A stretch of DNA of 5,881 nt. Source: an uncultured Lachnospiraceae bacterium (GTDB lineage Bacteria; Bacillota; Clostridia; Lachnospirales; Lachnospiraceae). The notes below the pieces were generated by a model that ran no database searches, was not told the origin of the DNA, and saw only the letters and a list, made by a program, of their open reading frames with translations. Position numbers and translations under genes: made by a program. Positions 1-5,601 of the stretch are shown in pieces (within the stretch, counting starts at the first letter, position 1; each line of letters opens with the position of its first letter). The stretch lies in assembly GCA_937901625.1 (NCBI GenBank), contig CALDIE010000301.1:1-5881 (forward strand). The letters are read 5' to 3'.

Positions 1-325
1 AATTCTGAAAAACGAAATGAGATTGCAGACGTCGTTAATTATGTTGCTGCAATGAATTATGGATTAGAAAGATTAAAAACACTCCCTATAAGTCTACGTC
101 TCATCAGAGAAATCCATGCAAAACTTAGATTATCTGTTTTACTCTCCTGTTATTACAAGAAATGATATTGTCGAAAAAATCGGCGTATCTTATCCTACAG
201 CAGGAGACTTAATTGATAATCTTTGCAAAAACGGTGTTTTACATGATGTCAATCCCGAAAAGCAAAGATATAAAAAGTATTCTTTTAAGAAATATATAGA
301 TATAATCACACCCGGAACTGACTAA
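1..325 (+). pseudogene. Fic family protein, internally deleted and frameshifted remnant
   Basis: Two parts of a Fic (AMP-transferase or related nucleotidyl transferase) protein are present in different frames. Frame 1 from base 1 reads into a Fic-like stretch with NYVAAMNYGLERL and PISLRLIREIHAKL, typical of the region just before the Fic core, and then hits a stop at 163-165. The frame starting at 116 encodes the usual C-terminal winged-helix tail (NLDYLFYSPVITR, GVSYPTAGDLIDNL, KKYSFKKYIDII) and ends at 325. The two meanings overlap at about 119-127 (caaaactta), which serves as IHAKL in one frame and QNLDYL in the other. The catalytic HPFxxGNGR motif that lies between these segments in intact Fic proteins is absent, so roughly 170-190 residues are missing by comparison with family length recalled from memory. 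The 5' end lies outside the window. It is AT-rich compared with the rest and is almost certainly nonfunctional as a Fic enzyme. The 69-residue downstream frame could at most give a free winged-helix peptide, but no good ribosome site precedes it. Confidence 0.8.
278..306 (+). promoter_or_regulatory. possible promoter before the chimeric ORF
   Basis: A perfect TATAAT sits at 301-306, with a weak -35 candidate TATTCT at 278-283 and a 17-base spacer. It lies inside the C-terminal fic codons and about 56 bases before the ATG at 362. AT-rich coding DNA often gives such matches by chance, so this is tentative. It would be the nearest candidate to drive the chimeric ORF and, by read-through, the GH74-like gene. 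Confidence 0.3.
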
Positions 326-361
326 AACACCTGATAGATTCAATAGAAAGGAGGTCTTATC

Positions 362-634
362 ATGGCAAGGCCAAAGAAATCAAAGCCCAATCATGTAACG
401 GGAATGTATGAATACAAGGCGACTATCGGCAAGAGCTTTGACGGAAAGGCGATAAGAAAGTCCTTCTACTCCTCGAAGTCACTCGAGGACGCAAAGGAAA
501 AAGCATTCTTCTGTAAGGATCATATTGTGACGGATATGAATGCGTTGCGCGCGCCGGCAGATAAGCTTGAAATGATCGTGGACAAGGAAATGTGGCCTTT
601 CCCGACATATGGAGATATCATCTTCGAGGTATAA
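362..634 (+). CDS. chimeric ORF: integrase arm-binding domain fused to glutamine synthetase III C-terminus
   Basis: This 90-residue ORF has a strong ribosome site (AAAGGAGG at 347-354, seven bases before ATG), so it may be translated. Residues 1-48 begin MARPKKSKPN and continue with a pattern of short beta strands plus a helix (YEYKATIGKSFDGK, IRKSFYSS, LEDAKEKA). This resembles the N-terminal AP2-like arm-type DNA-binding domain of Tn916/phage-type tyrosine integrases in Firmicutes. The core-binding and catalytic domains (R...HxxR...Y) are entirely absent. From about residue 49 the sequence changes to a different family: MNALRAPADKLE and WPFPTYGDIIFEV are the hallmark end of type III glutamine synthetase. 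The protein therefore appears to be an in-frame fusion made by a deletion or integration scar near base 505. It has no enzymatic residues of either parent; DNA binding by the N-terminal part is conceivable. The integrase assignment is moderately sure and the GlnN tail is more so. Confidence 0.7.
   Translation: MARPKKSKPNHVTGMYEYKATIGKSFDGKAIRKSFYSSKSLEDAKEKAFFCKDHIVTDMNALRAPADKLEMIVDKEMWPFPTYGDIIFEV
506..634 (+). pseudogene. glnN: 3' remnant of type III glutamine synthetase gene
   Basis: Codons for about 42 residues, from FFCKDHIV to the TAA at 632-634, match the C-terminal end of GSIII as known in Clostridia and Bacteroidetes: an ALRAxxDKLE helix followed by a WPFPTYGDxxF terminus. GSIII is normally near 700 residues, so more than 90 percent of the gene is missing. 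The remnant is in frame with the integrase-like start upstream. Base usage here is like the downstream genes, and the first GATC tetranucleotide in the window (518-521) falls just inside it, consistent with native chromosome starting here. It cannot be catalytic. An intact glnN may exist elsewhere, for example at the other end of an inserted element. Confidence 0.75.
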
Positions 635-647
635 GGATATCCGAAAC

Positions 648-654
648 GGAGGAG
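648..654 (+). promoter_or_regulatory. ribosome binding site fixing the GH74-like start
   Basis: GGAGGAG lies five bases before the ATG at 660. The in-frame ATG at 609 is inside the glnN tail codons and has no Shine-Dalgarno sequence. In addition, family similarity begins only after residue 15 or so of the shorter form. The start at 660 is therefore preferred. Confidence 0.85.
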
Positions 655-659
655 CGCCT

Positions 660-3047
660 ATGTCTGAAAACAGCAAGTGGATATTGGGTCATACGGTATC
701 TTACACATATGATCATTTGTCGATCCCCGGGGGCGGGTATGTGACGGGATTTCGCTACTCGAAAGAGGGGCGGCTGGCCTGCAGGACCGATATCGGCGGT
801 GTTTATTACTATGACGCGGAAGAAGAAAGATGGAAGAGTCTCTGCGATCATGTGACGACGGAACATCTGGAGGAGACTTTTCCCATAGCGATCGCCTGGG
901 ACGATCATCATCCGGACCGGATTTATGCCGCGTGCGGCATATGGGAAGACAAAGAAGGCGTATTGGTTGCCTATGATCTGTCGAAGGACGGATATACGGT
1001 CAGTAAAAAGAAGATACCCGTAGCGGTACATGGCAATTTAAACGGCAGAGGGACAGGGAACCGTCTGCTGGTGGATCCGGAGAACGAAGGAAAAATCTAT
1101 TTTGCGTCCCAACAGGGAGGGCTCTTGATCAGTACGGACGGGGGCGGGACCTGGGCGGCAAAAACCGTATGCGGGGAAGAATATCTGACATTTGTATGCA
1201 GGGTAGAAGCAGGCGTTCTTGTGGTCGGTACGGCCGGTTACAAGACGAAGATCACTCCGTCTTTAAGAAACCATTCCCTTTATATCAGCTTTGATGACGG
1301 AGAGACATTTTATCCGATGCCGCAGCCGGACGCGGAGCGGCGGATCGACTCCAGGATGGACGGAGACGTGGCTCAACGCTATGCTCTGGACGGAGATAAT
1401 CTTTATGTTACGTTTTCGAGGACGGGAACGAATTCATACGCCATTCCCATGGGATACAGCTGCGACGGCGGTGCCGTGATCGAAGGTCATGTGGCAAAGT
1501 ACGACTTAAAGCAGATTTTTAAGTGGCATAACGATACGGCGGGGAGCGGAGACGGGCAGAAGCCCCCGGTTCCGGGATCCGCTTTTACGGATATCACGCC
1601 GGAGAGAGCAAAGGACTTTGGCTATGCGGGGGTAGCGACTACACCCGGGATGCCGGGGCTGCTGATCGTCAGTACGATCAGCAGAGAGAAGCAGGAAGGC
1701 GATAAGATCTTTTTGTCGATGGATGCCGGAGAAACATGGAAAACGGTCTTGTACGGTCTTGACATCGGTGGGATCAGCTTTAATGCTCCCTATATGAAAC
1801 CGAAATATAACGGCGGCGATTCGGTGATCCATTGGATGACGGATCTGAAGATCGATCCTGCGGATCCCCGGATCGCATGGCTTAATACCGGAGTGGGCGT
1901 TTTTCGGACAAAGAACCTTTTAGGGGAGATCTGTGGCTGGGAGGATTGTTGTAACGGGATCGAAGAGACGGTGCATTTAAACTGCTATGCGCCCACGTCG
2001 GGAGAAGTTCAGTGTATCGACATTGTGGGAGATCTGGGGGGCTTTGCTTTTAAGGCGCTGGATGCCCCCTGTGAGAATTCCTTTGCCGATGAGGACGGGA
2101 ACCGCTATATCACCTGTATCAACGCGGATTTTACAGATGCGGATCCGCAAACGGTCATTGTTACCGCGAGAGGTAACTGGCGCGGGAAGACGAAGGGTGG
2201 TCTGATCGTGAGCGAAGATCAGGGAGAGAGCTGGAAGCGTTTGCCGATGCCCTTTGGATTAAGCCCTTATCTGGACGGGAAATTAAAGTTGATCGAGACG
2301 CCCAATGTCAATTCCGGCTGGGTGGCGCTCGGCGCGGATAAAAAGACGATCCTCTGGAGTGTGGCGGATGGGATCCGTTTAAAGAGCGAGGGCGTGATCA
2401 GAAGCGCTGACGGCGGGAAAACGTTCGAACAGGTACAGATCTGTTTTAAAGAAGACATTCCGACTTTGTTTAAGGTTTTTTCGGATCGTGTGGATAAAGA
2501 CCGTTTCTATGCCTTTGGTTCAGACAGCAGACTGTTTGTAAGCGTCGACAGAGGAAGGGTCTTTGAGGAGATCGAACGGCCGCAAGGATTCCCCAATGTG
2601 GAGTGTGGCCTGATCGATACCGCGGATCCTACGGCGATCCGGGGAGAGGCCGGAAAGAGCGGGGTGTTTTATATAGCCTTCGGAAAACAGGGTCTCTGGA
2701 AAATGGAGTTTGCCGGACATGAAAAGGTTGCCTCTTTAACGGATCCGGTGAGGGTACAGGCAAGACGCCTTTCCAAAGAAGGAGATGCCGTCTATAAGAT
2801 GGGACTCGGGATCGGACCGGGAGCGGATGATTACGCGGGAAGCGAAAAAATGATCTACTTTAACGGAACGATCGACGGAGTATACGGTTTCTACCGGTAC
2901 TCGGAGGCTGACGGGAAGATCGAGAGGATCAATAATGATATGCAATGCTTCGGAGAGATCAACAGTATCGACGGGGATTGCAGGGTATTCGGAAGGTTTT
3001 ATGTGGCCACCGGTTCGAGAGGGCTTCTTTATGGAGAGCCCGTTTGA
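660..3047 (+). CDS. GH74-like tandem beta-propeller glycoside hydrolase, cytoplasmic
   Basis: The protein is 795 residues. It shows the layout of glycoside hydrolase family 74 (xyloglucan-active endo- or oligosaccharide-specific glucanases), which are two seven-bladed propellers with the active site in the cleft between them. Diagnostic segments are the opening IPGGGYVTGF (22-31), RTDIGGVYYY with Asp44, and GNLNGRGTGNRLLVDP around residues 128-143. The second-propeller motif VGDLGGF carries Asp458. Asp44 and Asp458 align with the catalytic pair of GH74, and their spacing (414) is close to that recalled for characterised enzymes. Six Asp-box repeats (SxDxGxxW/F) start near residues 158, 210, 353, 518, 582 and 628. 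There is no signal peptide, transmembrane segment, dockerin or carbohydrate-binding module, so it should act in the cytoplasm, perhaps on imported xyloglucan-type oligosaccharides. The substrate is inference; low-similarity GH74 relatives could have another role. It begins 25 bases after the glnN remnant, with no promoter between them and no sugar transporter or other glycosidase in view. Confidence 0.75.
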   Translation: MSENSKWILGHTVSYTYDHLSIPGGGYVTGFRYSKEGRLACRTDIGGVYYYDAEEERWKSLCDHVTTEHLEETFPIAIAWDDHHPDRIYAACGIWEDKEGVLVAYDLSKDGYTVSKKKIPVAVHGNLNGRGTGNRLLVDPENEGKIYFASQQGGLLISTDGGGTWAAKTVCGEEYLTFVCRVEAGVLVVGTAGYKTKITPSLRNHSLYISFDDGETFYPMPQPDAERRIDSRMDGDVAQRYALDGDNLYVTFSRTGTNSYAIPMGYSCDGGAVIEGHVAKYDLKQIFKWHNDTAGSGDGQKPPVPGSAFTDITPERAKDFGYAGVATTPGMPGLLIVSTISREKQEGDKIFLSMDAGETWKTVLYGLDIGGISFNAPYMKPKYNGGDSVIHWMTDLKIDPADPRIAWLNTGVGVFRTKNLLGEICGWEDCCNGIEETVHLNCYAPTSGEVQCIDIVGDLGGFAFKALDAPCENSFADEDGNRYITCINADFTDADPQTVIVTARGNWRGKTKGGLIVSEDQGESWKRLPMPFGLSPYLDGKLKLIETPNVNSGWVALGADKKTILWSVADGIRLKSEGVIRSADGGKTFEQVQICFKEDIPTLFKVFSDRVDKDRFYAFGSDSRLFVSVDRGRVFEEIERPQGFPNVECGLIDTADPTAIRGEAGKSGVFYIAFGKQGLWKMEFAGHEKVASLTDPVRVQARRLSKEGDAVYKMGLGIGPGADDYAGSEKMIYFNGTIDGVYGFYRYSEADGKIERINNDMQCFGEINSIDGDCRVFGRFYVATGSRGLLYGEPV

Positions 3048-3096
3048 CGGATAGAGAGCGATCGTCTGATTTTGATAAAATTTCACTGTTGCTTAT

Positions 3097-3124
3097 TTTA
3101 TATCATAAAAGAGTATGCTAAAAT
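3097..3124 (+). promoter_or_regulatory. extended -10 promoter for pilT
   Basis: TGCTAAAAT at 3116-3124 forms an extended -10 (TG, one base, TAAAAT). The -35 region is poor: TTTATA at 3097-3102 with a 16-base spacer is the best fit, as is common where an extended -10 is used. Transcription would start near 3131, about 90 bases before the pilT ATG, inside the adjoining inverted repeat. Confidence 0.55.
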
Positions 3125-3127
3125 TGG

Positions 3128-3157
3128 ATCATCACCTGTTTATGGACAGGTGGTGAT
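3128..3157 (+). promoter_or_regulatory. 12-bp stem-loop at the predicted transcript start of pilT
   Basis: Arms ATCATCACCTGT (3128-3139) and ACAGGTGGTGAT (3146-3157) pair over 12 positions with one G-T wobble and a six-base loop TTATGG. No T-run follows on the plus strand (the next bases are GTAAAAAAG), so it does not look like a terminator for the GH74-like gene. It sits 3 bases after the -10 box. It could be a palindromic operator for a dimeric regulator or a 5' stem-loop protecting the mRNA. Which of these is not decided by the sequence. Confidence 0.65.
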
Positions 3158-3220
3158 GTAAAAAAGAAAAAGAAAAGGATGCTTTAGGTGGAGGAATGAG
3201 AGTGTAGAGGAGGAAATAAG

Positions 3221-4267
3221 ATGACATTATCCGATCTGTTGAACTATGCGATTACACAGGGATGTTCTGATGTTCACATCACGGTAGGAACCCATTTGGC
3301 GATCCGTAAAAACGGAACTTTGCAGATTGTCGATCCCGAGCCGTCCATGGACGAGGCAAGGACGATGATCTACGAGCTGCTCGATGAGCGCCAGAAGACG
3401 GAAGTAGAGACAAAGGATCTGGACTTTGCCCGTTATGTCATGGGTGGGAAGAGCCGTATCCGTGTCAATGTTTATCATCAGAGAAACAATCTTGCGGCAA
3501 GTATCCGTATCTTAAGTGAAACGATCCCCAGTTTCGATGATCTGCAGTTACCGGGTGTTATCGAGAGTTTCTGTAATCTGCCCAGAGGTCTGGTCCTGAT
3601 CACAGGTCCGACCGGAAGCGGCAAGACGACGACGCTGGCGTCCATGATCGACTATATCAACAGACGCCGCCCCTGCCACATCATGACGATCGAAGACCCG
3701 ATTGAGTATATTTACAATCACAAGCTTGCCATGATCCATCAGAGAGAGGTAGGACGTGACGTATCGGATTACGCAAGCGCCCTTCGGTCCTCCCTTCGAG
3801 AGGATCCCGATATCATTCTGGTAGGTGAGATGAGAGACTATGAGACGATCTCCGCAGCCATTACGGCAGCGGAAACCGGTCATCTGGTATTCTCCACACT
3901 GCATACGACGTCTGCAGCGCAGACTGTAGACCGTATCATCGACGGTTGTCCTTTGGAAGGAAGAGATCAGTTGAGGATTCAGTTATCCTCCATTCTCTAC
4001 GGTGTTGTATCGCAGACACTGATCCCGACGGCGGACGGTAAAGGTCGTATCGTGGCAACGGAGACGATGGTTATGAATCCCGCTATCGCTAACCAGATCC
4101 GTGAGTCCAAGACAGCGCAGATTCCCAGTACGATCCAGGCAAACGGCAGCATGGGCATGCATACCTTAAACAATGACCTGATCCGTCTGGTAGGGTACGG
4201 TAAGATCAACCGTATGGATGCACTGGCAGTATCCAATGACCCGACAGGTCTCGCGAACCAGATCTGA
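3221..4267 (+). CDS. pilT: type IV pilus retraction ATPase PilT
   Basis: This 348-residue protein has full PilT length and order. Residues 1-100 are the N-terminal PAS-like domain, starting LSDLLNYAITQGCSDVHIT and including VNVYHQRNNLAASIRIL. The RecA-like core has the Walker A motif GPTGSGKT (129-136, Lys135), the Asp box TIEDPIEY (156-163), Walker B DPDIILVGEMRD (195-206, catalytic Glu203) and the His box GHLVFSTLHT (220-229). The C-terminal stretch AIANQIRESK (288-297) corresponds to the AIRNLIREGK motif that separates PilT from assembly ATPases such as PilB/GspE. Known PilT proteins form a cytoplasmic hexamer at the pilus base that uses ATP to pull pilin subunits back into the membrane, giving twitching motility and DNA uptake. 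The start is fixed by GAGGAGG at 3207-3213, seven bases upstream. The gene has its own promoter and terminator, and no other pilus gene is adjacent. All catalytic residues are present. Confidence 0.93.
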   Translation: MTLSDLLNYAITQGCSDVHITVGTHLAIRKNGTLQIVDPEPSMDEARTMIYELLDERQKTEVETKDLDFARYVMGGKSRIRVNVYHQRNNLAASIRILSETIPSFDDLQLPGVIESFCNLPRGLVLITGPTGSGKTTTLASMIDYINRRRPCHIMTIEDPIEYIYNHKLAMIHQREVGRDVSDYASALRSSLREDPDIILVGEMRDYETISAAITAAETGHLVFSTLHTTSAAQTVDRIIDGCPLEGRDQLRIQLSSILYGVVSQTLIPTADGKGRIVATETMVMNPAIANQIRESKTAQIPSTIQANGSMGMHTLNNDLIRLVGYGKINRMDALAVSNDPTGLANQI

Positions 4268-4309
4268 GGAGATCTTAATTAAGAAGGATTGAAATGAACG
4301 GTTAAGAGG

Positions 4310-4339
4310 CAGGCGTCCCTTTATGGAACGCCTGTTTTT
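4310..4339 (+). terminator. rho-independent terminator after pilT
   Basis: CAGGCGTCCC (4310-4319) pairs with GGAACGCCTG (4325-4334), with one C-A mismatch and a five-base loop, followed by TTTTT (4335-4339). It lies 43 bases after the pilT stop. Confidence 0.85.
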
Positions 4340-4344
4340 ACGAG

Positions 4345-4401
4345 GCGTCCGCCGGGTGTATTTGCCGATGTATCCGCACGTGCGTCCGCCGGGTGTATTT
4401 G
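4345..4401 (+). repeat. 20-bp perfect direct repeat pair
   Basis: The 20 bases at 4345-4364 recur exactly at 4382-4401 (GCGTCCGCCGGG then TGTATTTG), 37 bases apart. A 10-base palindrome CGCACGTGCG (4375-4384) lies between and overlaps the second copy. The GCGTCC start also echoes the terminator arm at 4314-4318, suggesting local duplication. No coding sense is seen. The role is unknown. Confidence 0.85.
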
Positions 4402-4430
4402 ACTCTTAATAAAAAATATTTGACTCTTAA
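4396..4430 (+). repeat. 14-bp direct repeats phased at 21 bp before the tRNA promoter
   Basis: TATTTGACTCTTAA occurs at 4396-4409 and 4417-4430, exactly 21 bases (two helical turns) apart. Each copy is followed by an A-tract (4411-4416 and 4429-4435). The first copy overlaps the end of the 20-bp repeat. The second A-tract falls just upstream of the -35 box at 4439, where a proximal UP element would lie. An UP element or a regulator site are both possible; slippage-type duplication is the simple alternative. Confidence 0.7.
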
Positions 4431-4438
4431 AAAAATGC

Positions 4439-4467
4439 TTGCATTTGGTAAATGCCTGATTTATAAT
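4439..4467 (+). promoter_or_regulatory. sigma-A promoter of tRNA-Gln
   Basis: TTGCAT (4439-4444) and a perfect TATAAT (4462-4467) are separated by 17 bases. The expected start is near 4474, about 28 bases before the mature tRNA 5' end. Confidence 0.85.
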
Positions 4468-4501
4468 AGCGGTTGTGGGTGTCAAAACCATATATTCTTA
4501 T

Positions 4502-4574
4502 AGCGCTATCGCCAAACGGTAAGGCAACGGACTCTGACTCCGTCATTTTCCAGGTTCGAATCCTGGTAGCGCTG
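4502..4574 (+). tRNA. tRNA-Gln (anticodon CUG)
   Basis: A full cloverleaf is seen. The acceptor stem pairs AGCGCTA (4502-4508) with TAGCGCT (4567-4573). The D stem is GCC/GGC with loop AAACGGTAA. The anticodon stem ACGGA/TCCGT (4527-4531, 4539-4543) carries loop CTCTGAC with anticodon CTG at 4534-4536, which reads CAG. The T stem CCAGG/CCTGG has loop TTCGAAT. The discriminator base is G (4574), as in other glutamine tRNAs, and CCA is not encoded. The variable loop is six bases (4544-4549), one more than in the E. coli glutamine tRNA. The first acceptor pair is A-T rather than the U1-A72 usual in bacterial tRNA-Gln. It is a single-gene unit with its own promoter and terminator. Confidence 0.96.
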
Positions 4575-4580
4575 CTTAGG

Positions 4581-4608
4581 ACAGTCTCGGAAGCGGGGCT
4601 GTTTTTTT
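4581..4608 (+). terminator. rho-independent terminator after tRNA-Gln
   Basis: ACAGTCTC (4581-4588) pairs with GGGGCTGT (4595-4602) with two G-U pairs and a six-base loop GGAAGC. A T-run follows (4603-4608). It lies six bases after the discriminator base. Confidence 0.85.
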
Positions 4609-4623
4609 GTTTTACAGTATCGG

Positions 4624-4652
4624 TTTTTCAAATCTCCGGTCTGTGGTATAAT
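4624..4652 (+). promoter_or_regulatory. extended -10 promoter for cvfB
   Basis: TGGTATAAT at 4644-4652 gives a consensus extended -10. The -35 is weak (TTTTTC at 4624-4629 with 17 bases, or TTTTCA at 4625-4630 with 16). Transcription should start near 4659, leaving a leader of about 80 bases before the ATG at 4741. Confidence 0.75.
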
Positions 4653-4740
4653 ATGCGGGTTATGGAATGAATTTGTATGACGCGGGGAATAACGCCTGCA
4701 GCAGGGGATATGTGTCGGATCTGTCCGGCAGGGAGGAAAT

Positions 4741-5598
4741 ATGTTGAAATTAGGAACGATACAGGAATGTAAACTGTTAAAAAAGGTGAATTTTGGCGCT
4801 TATCTTATAGATCCGGAAGAGACGGATTACGCAAAGGCCGAGAGGGAGAGCGTATTACTTCCGGCAAAGGAACTGGAGAACGAAGAGATCGGTGAGAGGA
4901 TCACGGTCTTTTTATACAGGGATTCCGAGGATCGTATGATCGCGACAAAGAGAAAGCCGCTTCTTACCCTTGGTGAAGTAGGGAAATTAAGGGTTTCTCA
5001 GGTAAATAAGATGGGAGCCTTTTTGGACTGGGGACTTGAAAAGGATCTGTTTCTTCCCTTCCGGCAGCAGACAGGAAAAGTGGAAGAGGGACAAATGGTG
5101 CTGGTGGCGGTCTATACGGATAAAAGCGACCGTCTGTGCAGTACGATGAACGTGTATCCGTATCTTGAGGAGCGTTCCCCGTATCATACCGGTGACGATG
5201 TGAAGGGAACGGTCTATGAAGAGAGTGATCAGTACGGTTTCTTTGTGGCCGTGGACGATCGTTATTCCGCCATTATCCCCAGAAAAGAATGCTACGGGAC
5301 GATTTGCATCGGCGATGAGATCCGCGGAAGAGTGGGGAATGTCCGCAAGGACGGAAAGTTAAATATCAGTATTCGCGAGAAAGCCTATCTGCAGATCGAA
5401 CCGGATATGGAAAAAGTACTGGATCTGCTCGAAGATTACGGCGGGGTGCTTCCATTTACGGAAAAAGCGGATCCGGACGTGATCCGAAGAGAGCTCGGAA
5501 TGAGCAAGAATGAGTTTAAACGCGCAGTGGGACATCTGTACAAGATGAGAAAAGTAGATATATCCGACGGTAAGATCCGTCTGGTGAAAGAGGTGTAG
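4741..5598 (+). CDS. cvfB: CvfB/YitL family S1-like RNA-binding protein
   Basis: The 285-residue length and domain order match CvfB (conserved virulence factor B; YitL in Bacillus). There are three S1-type OB folds, at about 1-70, 76-137 (LGEVGKLRVSQVNKMGAFLDWG) and 149-213 (GDDVKGTVYEESDQYGFFV, ending GKLNISIREK). A C-terminal winged helix follows at about 220-285 (VIRRELGMSKNEFKRAVGHLYK). In Staphylococcus aureus CvfB binds RNA and influences expression of virulence genes; no enzymatic activity is known. It acts in the cytoplasm. The start is supported by GGGAGG at 4731-4736, four bases before ATG, and by family similarity from the first residues. It has its own promoter just after the tRNA terminator, and the next gene starts three bases after its stop, so the two are probably co-transcribed. 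All domains appear intact. Confidence 0.88.
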   Translation: MLKLGTIQECKLLKKVNFGAYLIDPEETDYAKAERESVLLPAKELENEEIGERITVFLYRDSEDRMIATKRKPLLTLGEVGKLRVSQVNKMGAFLDWGLEKDLFLPFRQQTGKVEEGQMVLVAVYTDKSDRLCSTMNVYPYLEERSPYHTGDDVKGTVYEESDQYGFFVAVDDRYSAIIPRKECYGTICIGDEIRGRVGNVRKDGKLNISIREKAYLQIEPDMEKVLDLLEDYGGVLPFTEKADPDVIRRELGMSKNEFKRAVGHLYKMRKVDISDGKIRLVKEV

Positions 5599-5601
5599 AA
5601 G

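Noticed and set aside
609..659. Longer N-terminus for the GH74-like protein from ATG at 609
   Set aside because: The first 17 codons overlap the glnN tail, have no ribosome site, and add no family similarity; GGAGGAG at 648-654 points to 660.
3046..3078. Possible terminator just after the GH74-like stop (GACG...CGTC then TGATTTTG)
   Set aside because: The stem is only four pairs plus a bulge and the T-run is short, so it does not support a terminator call.
2736..3086. Minus-strand open frames opposite the GH74-like gene and pilT (for example 2736-3086 and 3548-3904)
   Set aside because: They lack ribosome sites and recognisable motifs, and the plus strand is clearly coding at these positions.
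3128..3157. Reading the stem-loop before pilT as a riboswitch or bidirectional terminator
   Set aside because: It is a single simple hairpin with no aptamer-like junctions, and neither strand has a proper T-run after it.
3178..3207. Tiny leader ORFs before pilT (ATGCTTTAG and ATGAGAGTGTAG)
   Set aside because: They have two and three sense codons and poorly placed ribosome sites (GGAGG is only one base before the second ATG); nothing indicates a leader peptide.
4345..4430. CRISPR array interpretation of the repeats before the tRNA
   Set aside because: There are only two copies of each unit, the periods are 37 and 21 bp, the two units overlap, and no cas genes are present.
4473..4670. 65-codon plus-strand open frame across the tRNA
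   Set aside because: It runs through the tRNA-Gln gene, its terminator and the cvfB promoter, and has no ribosome site; it is a chance frame.
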